Counted from the stretch's first letter, positions 18,314 through 28,270 are shown. The stretch: 64,000 bases of DNA from Pontibacter liquoris (GCF_022758235.1 NZ_JALEBG010000002.1:434001-498000), one strand, 5' to 3'. The notes: a model not told the origin generated them from the sequence alone. Program-made: numbers and translations.

Positions 18314-19411
18314 ATGAATAAGCTCCAGAACGTAACAGTCAGCCCGGACACGCTAAAGACGAAACAGCATTTTGTCATCCTCGATGGCTTAAGGGGAGTA
18401 GCAGCTTTGGCCGTGGTGATCTTCCATTTCATGGAGTGGATTTACCCGCCAGACTCGGGCTTGAATTTCATCGGACATGGCTTCCTGGCCGTGGACTTCT
18501 TTTTCTGCTTGTCGGGGTTTGTGATCGGGTACGCGTACGACGACCGCCTGGGGAAAATGGGGATGATGGAGTTCTTTAAAACAAGGCTCATACGGCTGCA
18601 CCCCCTGGTTATACTGGGATCGGTATTGGGCCTGCTGGCTTTTTTCTTCGATCCCTTTGCCGCTTATACAGGCGCGTATGGCACAGGCAAACTGATCCTG
18701 CTCTTTGTTTGCTCGGCCCTTCTTATTCCCTATCCGGTGATGGAAGAGCGTGCCTTTAACCTGTTCGGCCTCAATGCGCCTTCGTGGTCCTTGTTCTGGG
18801 AATACGTTGCCAATATTGTGTATGCTCTTGTGCTCTACAGGCTCTCCCGCCGCTACCTGGTTGTACTGACCACGCTGGCAGCAGTGGTGCTTTGCCTTGT
18901 TAGTTATCGTGCAGGAAACCTGCTGGGAGGCTGGGCTGGCGAGAACTTCTGGGATGGCGGTGCCCGTATCGCCTACTCCTTCTCCGCCGGGCTGCTGATC
19001 TACCGTTCTAACTGGATAATCAAAAACAAACTCGGGTTTATCGGCCTGGCCATCCTGCTGTCGCTGGCCTTCCTGATGCCCCATTTTAAGTGGAACTGGA
19101 TAGCAGAGGCCTTGGTTGTTTTGCTTTATTTCCCATTGCTTGTCGCCTTGGGAGCCGGCGCCAGTTTATCGCCGGGGCTGAAAAAACTCTGTGTGTTCTC
19201 CGGAAGTATCTCTTACCCCCTCTACATGACTCACTACGCCGTCATCTGGATGTTTGGCAACTATTTCACCAACAGCAAGCCCGGAACAAACGAGCTAACT
19301 CTTATCGTAGCGATAGGAACCCTGCTATTGGTCAGCATAGCGTATGTGGTAATGGTGGTGTATGATATCCCTGTGAGAAGGTACCTGAGCCGCAAATGGC
19401 GGCGGGCGTAG
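18314..19411 (+). CDS. Acyltransferase family 3 membrane protein (OafA/YrhL type)
   Basis: The 365-residue protein has about ten membrane segments and the acyltransferase-3 signature LDGLRGVAALAVVIFHF at about 20-36, where Arg and His belong to the catalytic site, then FFFCLSGFVIGYAYDDR. Such enzymes O-acetylate or otherwise acylate cell-surface sugars, antibiotics or lipids. The substrate cannot be read here. The frame is open from 18155, but ATG 18314 gives the N-terminus expected for the family and avoids overlap with the floA terminator. No linked sugar-biosynthesis gene lies next to it; the rhamnose cluster is 5.5 kb away. Confidence 0.88.
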   Translation: MNKLQNVTVSPDTLKTKQHFVILDGLRGVAALAVVIFHFMEWIYPPDSGLNFIGHGFLAVDFFFCLSGFVIGYAYDDRLGKMGMMEFFKTRLIRLHPLVILGSVLGLLAFFFDPFAAYTGAYGTGKLILLFVCSALLIPYPVMEERAFNLFGLNAPSWSLFWEYVANIVYALVLYRLSRRYLVVLTTLAAVVLCLVSYRAGNLLGGWAGENFWDGGARIAYSFSAGLLIYRSNWIIKNKLGFIGLAILLSLAFLMPHFKWNWIAEALVVLLYFPLLVALGAGASLSPGLKKLCVFSGSISYPLYMTHYAVIWMFGNYFTNSKPGTNELTLIVAIGTLLLVSIAYVVMVVYDIPVRRYLSRKWRRA

Positions 19412-19558
19412 GATCAGGCAACAGGGTTCTGGTTTAGCCCGGTTTTATATTTCCCTTATACAAACAGGAAAGTATTTATAATTCTAGTTTAGCTGAACCT
19501 GCTTTCTGAAAAGAATCAGTACGTTCGATAAATTATTCAATATCACAGCAAAAAAGTG

Positions 19559-20446
19559 ATGATGAGAATTGGCAAGCTTTTTCTGTTTGTAAGTTTTGCG
19601 CTCCTGGTGGCTTGTTCTAAAGGCTATGAGCAAAAGGCCCTTTACCCCTCCAAAGTAATGATAGGGAATACAACTTATCAATTTCTCTACAATAGCGGCA
19701 GGATCTATAGTGAGACAACTACTGCTCCCAACTTTTACGAAGTTATAGCATACCGTTACTATGATGAGTACTTTGATGAGCCGGATCACATATTTAAGGA
19801 CAAGATATTCGAAGTGCGTTACGCACCTGATAATGGCCCCATCGGCTGGGACGAAAGTGATTCAGTAAAGCTTAAAATGATTATGCTAACGCGCTCTGAC
19901 GCCGGCCTTATAGAGAGGGAGTTTCATGCTGAATTCTTTGCAAACAGAAACTCACAGGATGAAATTAGGAACAAGTATAATGCCGAGGGCCAGCTTACGG
20001 AAGCGACACACTACATTTATGACACCTCTTTCTGGAGCGAAAGGCAGTTAAACGACGAGCGATACATTTCCAAACGTGTTAAGTATGGATATACCGAAGG
20101 CAAGCTGGCAAATGTAGCCTACTATGCTCCCGGCTCCGGTAAGCCATACCTGCAGATAGAACTAAGGTACGATGATATGCCGGGTTACCTGAGCAACATT
20201 CCCTTAGAAGCCAGGTTCCTGCCGTTGGAACTTCCCTATAGAGCACATAACCTTATCAGCTATATCGTAAAGGGATCACAGGGTGATATTAGAAAGGACC
20301 TCTCCTATACTTGCTCCTATTCCTACAACAGGTACGGCTACCCCACTGAATCCACCATAAGAATGCTTAATGGTAAAGTAGAAAGAGGTTCTTTCATCTA
20401 TAAAACTACAATCAAAGACTTGAAGCAAGTAGCATCCTTGAAGTAA
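19559..20446 (+). CDS. Lipoprotein, function unknown
   Basis: The protein of about 295 residues has a lipoprotein signal (FALLVACSKG). The mature part is rich in aromatic residues and beta-strand patterns, with phrases such as RNKYNAEGQLTEATHYIYD and KYGYTEGKLANVAYY. These resemble the YD/RHS-like repeat style of many Bacteroidota lipoproteins that describe themselves only as hypothetical. Codon use is more AT-rich than in the neighbours, which may hint at a different origin. The start is ATG 19559; a GTG sits directly before and an ATG directly after. No function is claimed. Confidence 0.7.
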   Translation: MMRIGKLFLFVSFALLVACSKGYEQKALYPSKVMIGNTTYQFLYNSGRIYSETTTAPNFYEVIAYRYYDEYFDEPDHIFKDKIFEVRYAPDNGPIGWDESDSVKLKMIMLTRSDAGLIEREFHAEFFANRNSQDEIRNKYNAEGQLTEATHYIYDTSFWSERQLNDERYISKRVKYGYTEGKLANVAYYAPGSGKPYLQIELRYDDMPGYLSNIPLEARFLPLELPYRAHNLISYIVKGSQGDIRKDLSYTCSYSYNRYGYPTESTIRMLNGKVERGSFIYKTTIKDLKQVASLK

Positions 20447-20620
20447 GGCACTTTATACTTCACTTGGGTTAGCAACACAATACCTTGCTAATATTATGCA
20501 GTAGTAGCTGCGACTGGTATTATAGCTTCAGCCTTTAACCGGATTAAACAGCTTCACTCCCTTGCTGCACTATGGTAAGCTTTGCTTGATGACCATACTT
20601 TAAAGCTCCTGCTATACTAT

Positions 20621-20667
20621 AAGTATAAACGCCTGCCCCGGATGACCAGAGCAGGCGTTTATACTTT
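20621..20667 (-). terminator. Terminator with AAGTATA heptamer arms
   Basis: A perfect 16-bp stem, AAGTATAAACGCCTGC with its complement, surrounds a 14-base loop 17 bp beyond the lipoprotein stop at 20684. Each arm starts with the heptamer, so the hairpin is an inverted heptamer pair. Confidence 0.85.
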
Positions 20668-20683
20668 AGAACATACTTTATAC

Positions 20684-21529
20684 TTAGGCCGCAGGCTTCA
20701 GCGTAAAGGTACGGGTTACGCTGTTGTATGGGCCGGGCACTACGTTGCCATCTTTGTCCAGCAACTCGAGCTTGATCGTGTTTTCGCCCATCGGCAGGCC
20801 TTCCATGATGTAGGGCAGCCAGCGATCCAGCATAAACTCGGTACCGTTAATGGTGGCGCGTACCTTGTTGCCATCCGGCGACAGGGTAGTGTTTACCAGG
20901 TAAAAGTCCAGCATCACCTGCTCTGTTTCCGGGCCTACATATTCGCCTTTGGGCCGGCTGTAGAACATGTGCGGAGCCTGCAGGTCAAAATCAAGGCGGG
21001 TGGTGGGGCTGCCTACCGTAATCTTGCGCAGGTCGTAAGCGCCCGGGTGCTTTAAGCTCTCGTGGTAAGAGCGCGACAGAAACGAAAGAACAACATGCTC
21101 GCCTTCGGGAATCTCCTTGGTAAAGGACGTTTCGTAATGCGCGGTATAGGGCTCGTTATCTACAATGTTATGGATGTGCTGCCCTTTCTGCGAGTTCGCC
21201 ATGTGGCCCCCTTCCATGTGGGTCATTTTGGTAAGCTCGTAGTTAGACAAGGTATAGTTAAAGGCCACCGGGCCAGGCGCTACCGTACTACCTGCCGCCG
21301 GCGCGTTCAGGCGCAACTGCGACTCGGGAAATTTCGGAGAGTCATCGAAGCCAAATACCCGTAAGCCGTTCTTCTCCATCACAGGTCCTGCCGGCATTGG
21401 GCCTTCGTTTGTAGGGGCCGTTTCCGCAACCGTTGCCTGTGTGCCGGCTTCCTGCGTCTGGCGGGCCGTATCGCAGGCAGTAAAGCCCAGCATAAGTGCT
21501 GAGGCGAGAACTAAATACGTTTTTTTCAT
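20684..21529 (-). CDS. Lipoprotein with His-rich motif, function unknown
   Basis: The 281-residue protein has a lipoprotein signal (LMLGFTACD, acylated Cys19) and a low-complexity Thr/Ala/Glu linker to about 45. Then comes a beta-rich domain. It includes GGHMANSQKGQHIHNIVDN (about 107-126) with several histidines that could bind metal, and a second half resembling an Ig-like strand set (GNKVRATINGTEFMLDRW). I do not recognise the family. It stands alone with its own terminator and diverges from the 2OG oxygenase gene across 102 bp. Confidence 0.75.
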   Translation of the reverse strand: MKKTYLVLASALMLGFTACDTARQTQEAGTQATVAETAPTNEGPMPAGPVMEKNGLRVFGFDDSPKFPESQLRLNAPAAGSTVAPGPVAFNYTLSNYELTKMTHMEGGHMANSQKGQHIHNIVDNEPYTAHYETSFTKEIPEGEHVVLSFLSRSYHESLKHPGAYDLRKITVGSPTTRLDFDLQAPHMFYSRPKGEYVGPETEQVMLDFYLVNTTLSPDGNKVRATINGTEFMLDRWLPYIMEGLPMGENTIKLELLDKDGNVVPGPYNSVTRTFTLKPAA

Positions 21530-21631
21530 CGAATTGGAATTAGGTTAGCAATACAGCTAAGGTAGCGATTTTATTTTTTTGTATATTGCGGACTACGTGT
21601 AGATTACAAAAAAGTATACGGCAATTACTAT

Positions 21632-22606
21632 ATGAGCGAGATTTTGTTTGAGGAGGTTCCTTCACTGGACTTGGCTGATTTCACATCAGGAGATGCGGAA
21701 AGAAGGGAACAATTTGTGAAAAAGCTGGGCGACGCTTACCAGAATATTGGCTTTATTGCCCTGCGCAACCATGGCCTGAGCGACGACCTGACGGCAAGGC
21801 TGTATGCGGCCACTAAAAAATTCTTTGCTTTGCCCGACGAGGTAAAGATGAAGTACGAGGTACCCGGGCTGGCTGGTCAGCGGGGTTATGTAGGCAAAGG
21901 CAAAGAGCATGCAAAAGGCCGCAACACCGGCGACCTGAAAGAGTTTTACCATGTGGGCCAGAACGTAACCGACAACGACCCGATCAAAGCAGAGTACCCG
22001 GACAATATTTTCCCGGTTGAAGTACCTGAATTTGAGGGTGTAACCCTGGAAGCGTACCAGAAACTGGAAGCTGCCGGCAAGCAGGTGCTGCGTGCCATTG
22101 CCCTGCACCTGGGCCTGGAAGAGAACTACTTTGATGCTAAAGTGCACCACGGCAACAGCATTCTGCGCCCCATCCATTACTTCCCGATCGAGAACCCGGA
22201 CAGCGTGCCGGCCGATGCGGTGCGTGCCGCCGAGCACGGCGACATTAACCTGATCACGCTGCTGATGGGCGCCAGTGCCGATGGCCTGCAGGTGCTGCGC
22301 CGCGATGGCAAGTGGATCCCGATCACTGCCCTGCCCGAGCAGGTGGTGGTAAACGTAGGCGATATGCTGGCGCGTCTCACCAACAACAAGCTCAAGTCTA
22401 CCATCCACCGGGTGGTAAATCCGCCGCGCGAGCTGATGAATACATCCCGCTATTCTATTCCGTTTTTCATGCACCCCCGCTCCGAAATGGACCTGACTTG
22501 CCTGGAAAGCTGCATTGATGCGCAAAACCCCAAAGCATACCCCGACGCCACCGCAGGCGAATACCTGGATGAGCGCCTGATAGAGCTTGGCCTGAAGAAA
22601 GCGTAA
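21632..22606 (+). CDS. 2-oxoglutarate/Fe(II) oxygenase, isopenicillin-N-synthase-like
   Basis: The 324-residue protein has the N-terminal DIOX_N-type region (about 10-125) and a double-stranded beta-helix with the full iron triad: His202 and Asp204 (EHGDINLITLL) and His259 (STIHRVVNPP). Arg273 and Ser275 (TSRYSIPFF) fit the 2-oxoglutarate RxS motif. It should hydroxylate, desaturate or cyclise a small molecule, but the substrate is unknown. Bacterial members near this type act in amino-acid, flavonoid-like or ethylene-like oxidations. It is monocistronic with a terminator at 22625. Confidence 0.9.
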   Translation: MSEILFEEVPSLDLADFTSGDAERREQFVKKLGDAYQNIGFIALRNHGLSDDLTARLYAATKKFFALPDEVKMKYEVPGLAGQRGYVGKGKEHAKGRNTGDLKEFYHVGQNVTDNDPIKAEYPDNIFPVEVPEFEGVTLEAYQKLEAAGKQVLRAIALHLGLEENYFDAKVHHGNSILRPIHYFPIENPDSVPADAVRAAEHGDINLITLLMGASADGLQVLRRDGKWIPITALPEQVVVNVGDMLARLTNNKLKSTIHRVVNPPRELMNTSRYSIPFFMHPRSEMDLTCLESCIDAQNPKAYPDATAGEYLDERLIELGLKKA

Positions 22607-22624
22607 AGGATAAAACCAGCACAT

Positions 22625-22665
22625 AAAAAAGAGAGATAACCTGAAAGCTGTCTCTCTTTTTTTAT
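22625..22665 (+). terminator. Terminator of the oxygenase gene
   Basis: AAAAAGAGAGATA pairs with TGTCTCTCTTTTT (one mismatch) and runs into a T tract. The next start codon lies only 12 bp beyond. Confidence 0.8.
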
Positions 22666-22677
22666 TTTTATGCCACT

Positions 22678-23847
22678 ATGAGCCTGCGCTACTATATCTT
22701 CTTAAAAGACGTACTGCTGTTGGCCCTCACCGCATTTGGAGGGCCTCAGGCGCATATTGCCCTAATGTTTAAGCTGCTGGTAGAAAAACGCCGCTACCTA
22801 ACCGAGCAAGAGCTGATCGAGCTCAACGCCCTTTGCCAGATCCTGCCCGGCCCCACTTCCACGCAAACCATCACGGCCATCGGCTTTAAGATCGGTGGGC
22901 CCAACCTGGCTTATCTTACGTTGCTGGTCTGGATTTTGCCTGCGACCACGTTTATGGGCCTGGCTGCGCTGGCCATTTCATACCTCGAAGAAAATGGTAT
23001 TTCGCTGCTGTTCCTGCGGTTTATACAACCTATGGCGGTTGGTTTTGTGGCCTATGCCGCTTACATGATCAGCGCGAAGGTAGTTAATACTAAAACGGCC
23101 ATCATACTGCTCATTATCTCGGCTATACTTGCATACTTCTTTCACTCGCCCTGGGTATACCCGGTGTTGCTGCTGGCAGGGGGCGCCATTACGGCCCTGC
23201 GCTTCAGGCAGCACCCCGAGGAAAAAGACAAGAAGCTGCAGGTGCAGTGGGCCAATTTTATCCTGTATGTGGCCGTGCTGGTTACAGCGGCGTTGGTGGG
23301 CGGTTATACTTCGTCGTTGCCCGTGCGCCTCTTCGAAAACTTTTACCGAAACGGCAGCCTGATATTCGGCGGCGGGCAGGTGCTGGTACCACTCATGTAT
23401 ACCGAGTTCGTGGACTTCAAGCATTACCTTACCGGCGAAGAATTTCTTTCGGGCTACGCTATTTCGCAGGCGCTGCCTGGTCCCACGTTTTCGTTCTGTT
23501 CGTTTGTGGGCAGCCTGGCCATGCGCCAGTTCGGCATACCCGGGCAGTGGCTTGGCTCCTTTGTTGCCACCCTGGGCATCTTTCTGCCCGGCACGTTCCT
23601 GATCTTCTTTGTCATCCGGTTCTGGGACGAGCTGAAGAAATACCGCGTCGTGCGAGCCTCCCTGGAAGGTATCAGCGCGGTAAGCTCCGGCATGGTGGTA
23701 GCCGCCGCCATCCAGCTCTATCATCCTATTCCCAACACACCGCTTAACTTCGGCATTGTGGCCACCACCTTTCTGCTACTGCTCTTTACGCGCGTACCCG
23801 CCCCGGTGCTTATACTTACCGGCCTGCTGCTTGGCTTTGTGTTGTAG
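22678..23847 (+). CDS. chrA: Chromate transporter, long (two-domain) form
   Basis: The 389-residue membrane protein has two homologous CHR halves. The first carries LTAFGGPQAHIALM (about 16-29) and LPGPTSTQ; the second carries FGGGQVLVPLMYTEF (about 229-243) and ALPGPTFSF. ChrA-type proteins export chromate from the cell, driven by the membrane potential. Many genomic copies have never been tested for chromate specificity, so export of another oxyanion is possible. It sits 12 bp after a terminator, so its promoter must overlap that hairpin region or transcription reads through. Confidence 0.92.
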   Translation: MSLRYYIFLKDVLLLALTAFGGPQAHIALMFKLLVEKRRYLTEQELIELNALCQILPGPTSTQTITAIGFKIGGPNLAYLTLLVWILPATTFMGLAALAISYLEENGISLLFLRFIQPMAVGFVAYAAYMISAKVVNTKTAIILLIISAILAYFFHSPWVYPVLLLAGGAITALRFRQHPEEKDKKLQVQWANFILYVAVLVTAALVGGYTSSLPVRLFENFYRNGSLIFGGGQVLVPLMYTEFVDFKHYLTGEEFLSGYAISQALPGPTFSFCSFVGSLAMRQFGIPGQWLGSFVATLGIFLPGTFLIFFVIRFWDELKKYRVVRASLEGISAVSSGMVVAAAIQLYHPIPNTPLNFGIVATTFLLLLFTRVPAPVLILTGLLLGFVL

Positions 23848-23968
23848 AGAAGCCGTTTGCCGGATGGCCTGCCCACGATACCTGGTAGCTTGTAAGCAGG
23901 CATCTACATTCAAAAATAGCATCAGGCGCTCCTGCCAACGTTGAGGTAAATACCTGGCCATACTTCAT

Positions 23969-24604
23969 TTACTTCTTTTTGGCAATCAGGATCAGATGCG
24001 TTTCGGCAGTCCCGTGTGTTTTGGGGTACGTTTTGCGGGCCAGGTCTACTACCTCAAAATGATTATCTGCCAGCCCCTGCTGTAAATAATCCTCCTGGTG
24101 ATAATAAACAAACATGGTGTTTAGCCCGTTGCTGCTTGTCTCGTAACCGGATTTCTGATAGTCACCTTCTATGGTGCTCAAGTATAAAATGCCGCCGCTG
24201 TTTAGCAAGCCGGCACATGCTTTTATCAGTTTCAAGCCATCCTCTTTCGATAAATAGGGCATGCAAAAGCCGCACATAATACCATCATACGTGCCAGCCA
24301 GGGTACCGACCTCTCGGGCATCCATCACCTTAAACGTAACGGCAGGGTTGTTCTCTTTGGCTATGCGGAGCATGTTAGGCGCCACATCAATGGCTTCGAT
24401 CACAAAATCAGGTCTCCTGGCCTGCATATACCGCGTGATGTTGCCAGGTCCGCACCCTATTTCAAAAATACGGGGATCAGCCTTCCTGACCAACCGGCAA
24501 AAACGATCATAGGTATCGTTATACAGGTCCAGGTCCATGAATTTATCCTGGTAGGCTACCGCCAGTTTATCCCAGGCTTGCGCTGTTACTTTATAGCGGT
24601 CCAT
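23969..24604 (-). CDS. Class I SAM-dependent methyltransferase
   Basis: The 211-residue protein has a Rossmann-like methyltransferase domain. Motif I is IFEIGCGPGNITRY (about 45-58), with the acidic residue of motif II in IEAIDVAPNML and the post-motif region in FKVMDAREV. The N-terminus (MDRYKVTAQAWDKLAVAYQD) matches small-molecule methyltransferases of the Methyltransf_25 type. The substrate is unknown. It converges on chrA and lies alone. Confidence 0.85.
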   Translation of the reverse strand: MDRYKVTAQAWDKLAVAYQDKFMDLDLYNDTYDRFCRLVRKADPRIFEIGCGPGNITRYMQARRPDFVIEAIDVAPNMLRIAKENNPAVTFKVMDAREVGTLAGTYDGIMCGFCMPYLSKEDGLKLIKACAGLLNSGGILYLSTIEGDYQKSGYETSSNGLNTMFVYYHQEDYLQQGLADNHFEVVDLARKTYPKTHGTAETHLILIAKKK

Positions 24605-24814
24605 GTGGTTGATGGTTGATTATAAGTATAACGTATGGGTGCAGCATGCGGGCATTAGGGTTAGCAGATGAGAGAAAACACCTCCAAAACAGCATCCCTG
24701 GGTTATTTAGTTAAATTATATATAATCCAACAGATCTGCCCGATAGGGGTAGGATGCCTTTCCTTATTTCCTGCTGAGATAGTATGGCTGCCGGCGGGCA
24801 ATGAGCAAGTATGG

Positions 24815-24848
24815 AAATAAAAAAGGCTGCTCTAAACAGAACAGCCTC
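24815..24848 (-). terminator. Terminator of the rhamnose operon
   Basis: Read on the minus strand, AGGCTGTTCT, a GTTT loop and AGAGCAGCCT (one mismatch) are followed by six Ts, 20 bp beyond the rfbA stop. Confidence 0.85.
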
Positions 24849-24867
24849 TCCCTTATACTTTATCCCC

Positions 24868-25728
24868 TTATTTCAGGATGTTGAGCAGGTATTCGCCGTA
24901 GCCACTCTTGCGCAAAGGGGCCGCAATGTGCTGCAATTGTTGTTCATCAATAAAGCCCATCCGGAAAGCTACCTCTTCGATGGCGCCGATCTTGAGGCCC
25001 TGCCGCTCTTCGATCACCTGCACAAAGGTAGCCGCCTGCATCAGCGACTGGATGGTACCGGTGTCGAGCCAGGCGGTACCGCGGTTCATGATGCTTACTT
25101 TCAGTCTGCCCTGCGCCAGGTACGCCTTGTTCACATCCGTGATCTCATACTCGCCGCGCGGGCTGGGCTGCAGGTTGCGGGCAATTTCCACCACATCATT
25201 GTCGTAGAAGTATAAACCGGGCACGGCATAGTTCGATTTCGGCTTTTCGGGTTTCTCCTCGATCGAGATGGCTTTGTTCTGCTCGTCAAATTCTACCACA
25301 CCGTAGCGTTCAGGGTCGTGCACATGGTAGGCGTATACCACCCCGCCATCCGGGTTGTTATTGGCCTGCAGCAGCTTGCTCATACCCGAGCCGTAGAAGA
25401 TGTTATCACCCAGGATAAGCGCCACTTTGTCGGAGCCTATAAAATCCGCTCCGATTACAAAAGCCTGTGCCAGCCCGTTGGGCACCTCCTGCACGGCATA
25501 GCTAAACTTACAGCCAATCTGGCTGCCATCGCCCAGCAGGCGCTCGAACAGCGGCAGGTCCTGCGGCGTGGAGATGATCAGTATCTCACGGATGCCCGCC
25601 AGCATCAGCGTCGAGAGCGGGTAGTAGATCATGGGCTTGTCGTAGACCGGCATCATCTGCTTGCTCATGGCCAACGTTAGGGGGTGCAGGCGGGTACCGG
25701 AGCCTCCGGCTAGTATAATTCCTTTCAT
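24868..25728 (-). CDS. rfbA: Glucose-1-phosphate thymidylyltransferase
   Basis: The 286-residue enzyme joins dTTP and glucose 1-phosphate to make dTDP-glucose, the first step to dTDP-L-rhamnose. The nucleotidyltransferase signature [14 protein letters not shown] lies at residues 3-16, with [20 protein letters not shown] and the metal-binding region [11 protein letters not shown] chose ATG 25728 because it places the signature at the N-terminus as in all relatives; the frame extends 14 codons further into rfbD. Its ATG overlaps the rfbD TGA (ATGA), so translation is probably coupled. It is the last gene of the operon. Confidence 0.96.
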   Translation of the reverse strand: MKGIILAGGSGTRLHPLTLAMSKQMMPVYDKPMIYYPLSTLMLAGIREILIISTPQDLPLFERLLGDGSQIGCKFSYAVQEVPNGLAQAFVIGADFIGSDKVALILGDNIFYGSGMSKLLQANNNPDGGVVYAYHVHDPERYGVVEFDEQNKAISIEEKPEKPKSNYAVPGLYFYDNDVVEIARNLQPSPRGEYEITDVNKAYLAQGRLKVSIMNRGTAWLDTGTIQSLMQAATFVQVIEERQGLKIGAIEEVAFRMGFIDEQQLQHIAAPLRKSGYGEYLLNILK

Positions 25729-26585
25729 TTTGTTAATTGGCTTACGCATCGTGCCAGGCTTTCCCTCCAATAAGGAATTTCCAGGTTCAGCGCTTTCTTT
25801 ATTTTAGATTTATCCATTACAGAATAAGCAGGGCGTACGGCATCGGTCACATACTCTGATGTGCGTACAGGTATCACTTTTACAGCTGTTCCGCTCAACT
25901 CAAAAATGGCATGGGCAAAATCATACCACGACGTTAAGCCTTCATTGCTATAATGATAAGTCCCATATGCCGTGCTGTTTGTTTCTATCAGCGTTAGAAT
26001 GCAAGCCGCCAGATCCATGGCATAAGTAGGCGTACCGGCCTGGTCCCAGATCACCTTTAACTCTTCTCTTTCTTTCCCTAACCGCAGCATTGTTTTCACA
26101 AAGTTGTTCCCGAACTCGGAGTACAACCAGCTGGTTCTTAGAATAAAATAATATGGAATATAAGTTGAGATGACCTTCTCGCCTGCCAGCTTGGTCTGGC
26201 CGTATACATTCAGGGGTGCTGTTTCATCCGTTTCTACCAGCGGCACGTTGGTTTCCCCGGAAAAAACAAAGTCGGTGGAGATGTGAATCAACGTTGTGCC
26301 ATAAGTATGGCATAGCCTGCTCAGATTCTCGACTCCATCTTTGTTGATCCTGCTTGCCAGCGCTGTTTCTTTTTCTGCCTTATCTACGGCCGTATAAGCG
26401 GCACAATTGATACAGAAGGCGGGCGTATGCTCCTCAAAAACTTTTTGCAGCTTTTCTTCATCCAGTATGTCGGCAGCTTCCTCTGGCAGAAAGACTATGT
26501 CCGTTATACTTACCCTATTAGCTGCAAGAGCCTGAAGGCATTGGCCAAGCTGGCCGGATGCTCCAAAAACGACAGCCTTACTCAT
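25725..26585 (-). CDS. rfbD: dTDP-4-dehydrorhamnose reductase
   Basis: The 286-residue extended SDR protein reduces dTDP-4-dehydro-L-rhamnose to dTDP-L-rhamnose with NAD(P)H. The cofactor loop is [11 protein letters not shown] (about 8-18), followed by [12 protein letters not shown] and the catalytic region with YGQTKLAGE (YxxxK). The stop overlaps rfbA by four bases and the start overlaps rfbC by eight, so the genes are tightly packed. This gene and rfbC are noticeably more AT-rich than the flanking genes, which often marks exchangeable surface-sugar loci. Confidence 0.95.
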   Translation of the reverse strand: MSKAVVFGASGQLGQCLQALAANRVSITDIVFLPEEAADILDEEKLQKVFEEHTPAFCINCAAYTAVDKAEKETALASRINKDGVENLSRLCHTYGTTLIHISTDFVFSGETNVPLVETDETAPLNVYGQTKLAGEKVISTYIPYYFILRTSWLYSEFGNNFVKTMLRLGKEREELKVIWDQAGTPTYAMDLAACILTLIETNSTAYGTYHYSNEGLTSWYDFAHAIFELSGTAVKVIPVRTSEYVTDAVRPAYSVMDKSKIKKALNLEIPYWRESLARCVSQLTK

Positions 26586-27135
26586 AAACAGCTTCTAACA
26601 CCTGGTTGAGAGATAAATTCAGTTTATCTTTTTCCGAAACCTGAATATCCTGGGCAGGCAGTTGCCAGTCAATGCCTAAATCCGCATCATTGTATAAAAT
26701 ACCGCCTTCCGCTTCCTTATGATAGTAGTTATCGCACTTGTAAAAGAATTCCGCCTCCTGGCTTAAAACCACAAACCCATGGGCAAAGCCTCTTGGAATA
26801 AATAACTGCAGTTTATTCTGCGCACTTAGCACAACAGTAAAATGTTGCCCGAAGGTTGGCGATTCTTTCCGAAGGTCAACGGCAACATCCAACACCTCGC
26901 CTTGTAGTACCCGTACCAGTTTAGCCTGCGCATGAGCTCCTTTCTGAAAATGCAGCCCCCGCAGAACACCGTATGAGGAAAAAGACTGGTTATCCTGCAC
27001 AAAGTGGGTATTGGTGCCTGTTAGTTCGTTAAATCGCAGCTCATTAAAGCTTTCAAAAAAGTATCCTCGCGGATCATCAAAAACTGCCGGTTTTATAACA
27101 AAGCAATCTTTTAAAGGTGTCGTAATTAATTCCAT
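26578..27135 (-). CDS. rfbC: dTDP-4-dehydrorhamnose 3,5-epimerase
   Basis: The 185-residue RmlC-type cupin epimerises dTDP-4-dehydro-6-deoxyglucose at C3 and C5. Family motifs are FDDPRGYFFESFNELRF, the catalytic His in LRGLHFQKGAHAQAKLVRVL, the DVAVDLRKESPTFG strand and IPRGFAHGFVVLS. Length is normal. The ATG at 27135 directly abuts the rfbB stop with no gap, and the 3' end overlaps rfbD by eight bases. Confidence 0.96.
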   Translation of the reverse strand: MELITTPLKDCFVIKPAVFDDPRGYFFESFNELRFNELTGTNTHFVQDNQSFSSYGVLRGLHFQKGAHAQAKLVRVLQGEVLDVAVDLRKESPTFGQHFTVVLSAQNKLQLFIPRGFAHGFVVLSQEAEFFYKCDNYYHKEAEGGILYNDADLGIDWQLPAQDIQVSEKDKLNLSLNQVLEAVYE

Positions 27136-28185
27136 TTATCTTGCTGCGTACTGTTGCTGGTAATAAGCCTGATAATTGCCCGAGGTCACGTTTTCCAGCC
27201 ACTCGCTGTTCTGCAGGTACCAGTCAATGGTTTTGCTCAGGCCTTCTTCAAATGTAACCGAGGGTTTCCAGCCCAGTTCGTTCATTAGCTTGGAAGAGTC
27301 GATGGCGTAGCGCAGGTCGTGGCCGGCACGGTCTTTTACAAACGTGATGAGCTTGCGCGAGGTGCCCTGCTCTCGGCCCAGTTTTTGGTCCATCTGGTCG
27401 CAAAGCAATTCGATCAAATCCAGGTTCTTCCACTCATTTACGCCCCCGATGTTGTAGGTCTCTCCTAGTTGGCCTTCATGAAAGATCACGTCGATAGCGC
27501 GGGCATGGTCCAGCACATACAGCCAGTCGCGCACGTTCTCGCCTTTGCCGTAAACAGGCACCGGCTTGTTATTTTTGATATTGTGGATGGCCAGCGGGAT
27601 CAGTTTCTCCGGAAAATGATTAGGGCCATAGTTGTTGGAACAGTTAGACAGCTTGACGGGCAGCCCGTACGTATGATACCAGGCACGTACAAAATGGTCG
27701 GAGCTGGCTTTGGAAGCCGAGTAGGGTGAGCGTGGGTCGTAGGCCGTCTCTTCTGTAAACAGGCCGTCCTCTCCCAGCGAGCCATATACTTCGTCGGTAG
27801 AGATATGGTAGAACAGGTGGCCGGGCAGGTTTGCGGCCCAGTGCTGGCGGGCGGTGTTGAGCAGGTTCACCGTCCCGATCACGTTGGTCTGCACAAAAGC
27901 AAGCGGGTCCGTAATCGAGCGGTCCACATGGCTTTCGGCTGCCAGGTGAATCACGGCATCAAAGTTATACTGGCTGAAAATCTCCTTCAAGTAGGCTGCA
28001 TCCACAATGTCCCCTTTCAGGAAGGTATAATTCTCCCGATCCTCTATATCCGACAGGTTTGCCAGGTTACCGGCATATGTCAGTTTATCGAGGTTAAAGA
28101 TCTGGTAGTTGGGGTACTTGTTTACAAACAGCCGCACCACATGCGAGCCGATAAAGCCAGCACCACCCGTAATTAGTAATTTCAT
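27136..28185 (-). CDS. rfbB: dTDP-glucose 4,6-dehydratase
   Basis: The 349-residue extended SDR enzyme turns dTDP-glucose into dTDP-4-dehydro-6-deoxyglucose. It has the NAD motif TGGAGFIGSHVVR (7-19), HLAAESHVDRSI, STDEVYGSLGEDG and the catalytic YSASKASSDH. The reaction order is rfbA, rfbB, rfbC and rfbD, but the gene order here is B-C-D-A. It is the first gene of the four-gene operon. A promoter with a TACTTTTG box lies 40-70 bp upstream at 28223-28255. Confidence 0.97.
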   Translation of the reverse strand: MKLLITGGAGFIGSHVVRLFVNKYPNYQIFNLDKLTYAGNLANLSDIEDRENYTFLKGDIVDAAYLKEIFSQYNFDAVIHLAAESHVDRSITDPLAFVQTNVIGTVNLLNTARQHWAANLPGHLFYHISTDEVYGSLGEDGLFTEETAYDPRSPYSASKASSDHFVRAWYHTYGLPVKLSNCSNNYGPNHFPEKLIPLAIHNIKNNKPVPVYGKGENVRDWLYVLDHARAIDVIFHEGQLGETYNIGGVNEWKNLDLIELLCDQMDQKLGREQGTSRKLITFVKDRAGHDLRYAIDSSKLMNELGWKPSVTFEEGLSKTIDWYLQNSEWLENVTSGNYQAYYQQQYAAR

Positions 28186-28222
28186 TCTAAAGTATAAATT
28201 ACACGCTTTAAACTATTGATGG

Positions 28223-28255
28223 CAAAAGTATAACTTTAACTTTTACTTTGTGCAA
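28223..28255 (-). promoter_or_regulatory. Putative promoter of the rfb operon
   Basis: On the minus strand TTG (28253-28255) is followed after 22 bases by TACTTTTG (28223-28230), which fits the Bacteroidota TTG-N17-23-TAnnTTTG pattern. The -7 box overlaps a copy of the AAGTATA heptamer. Confidence 0.55.
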
Positions 28256-28270
28256 TTTTTATAATTTTTC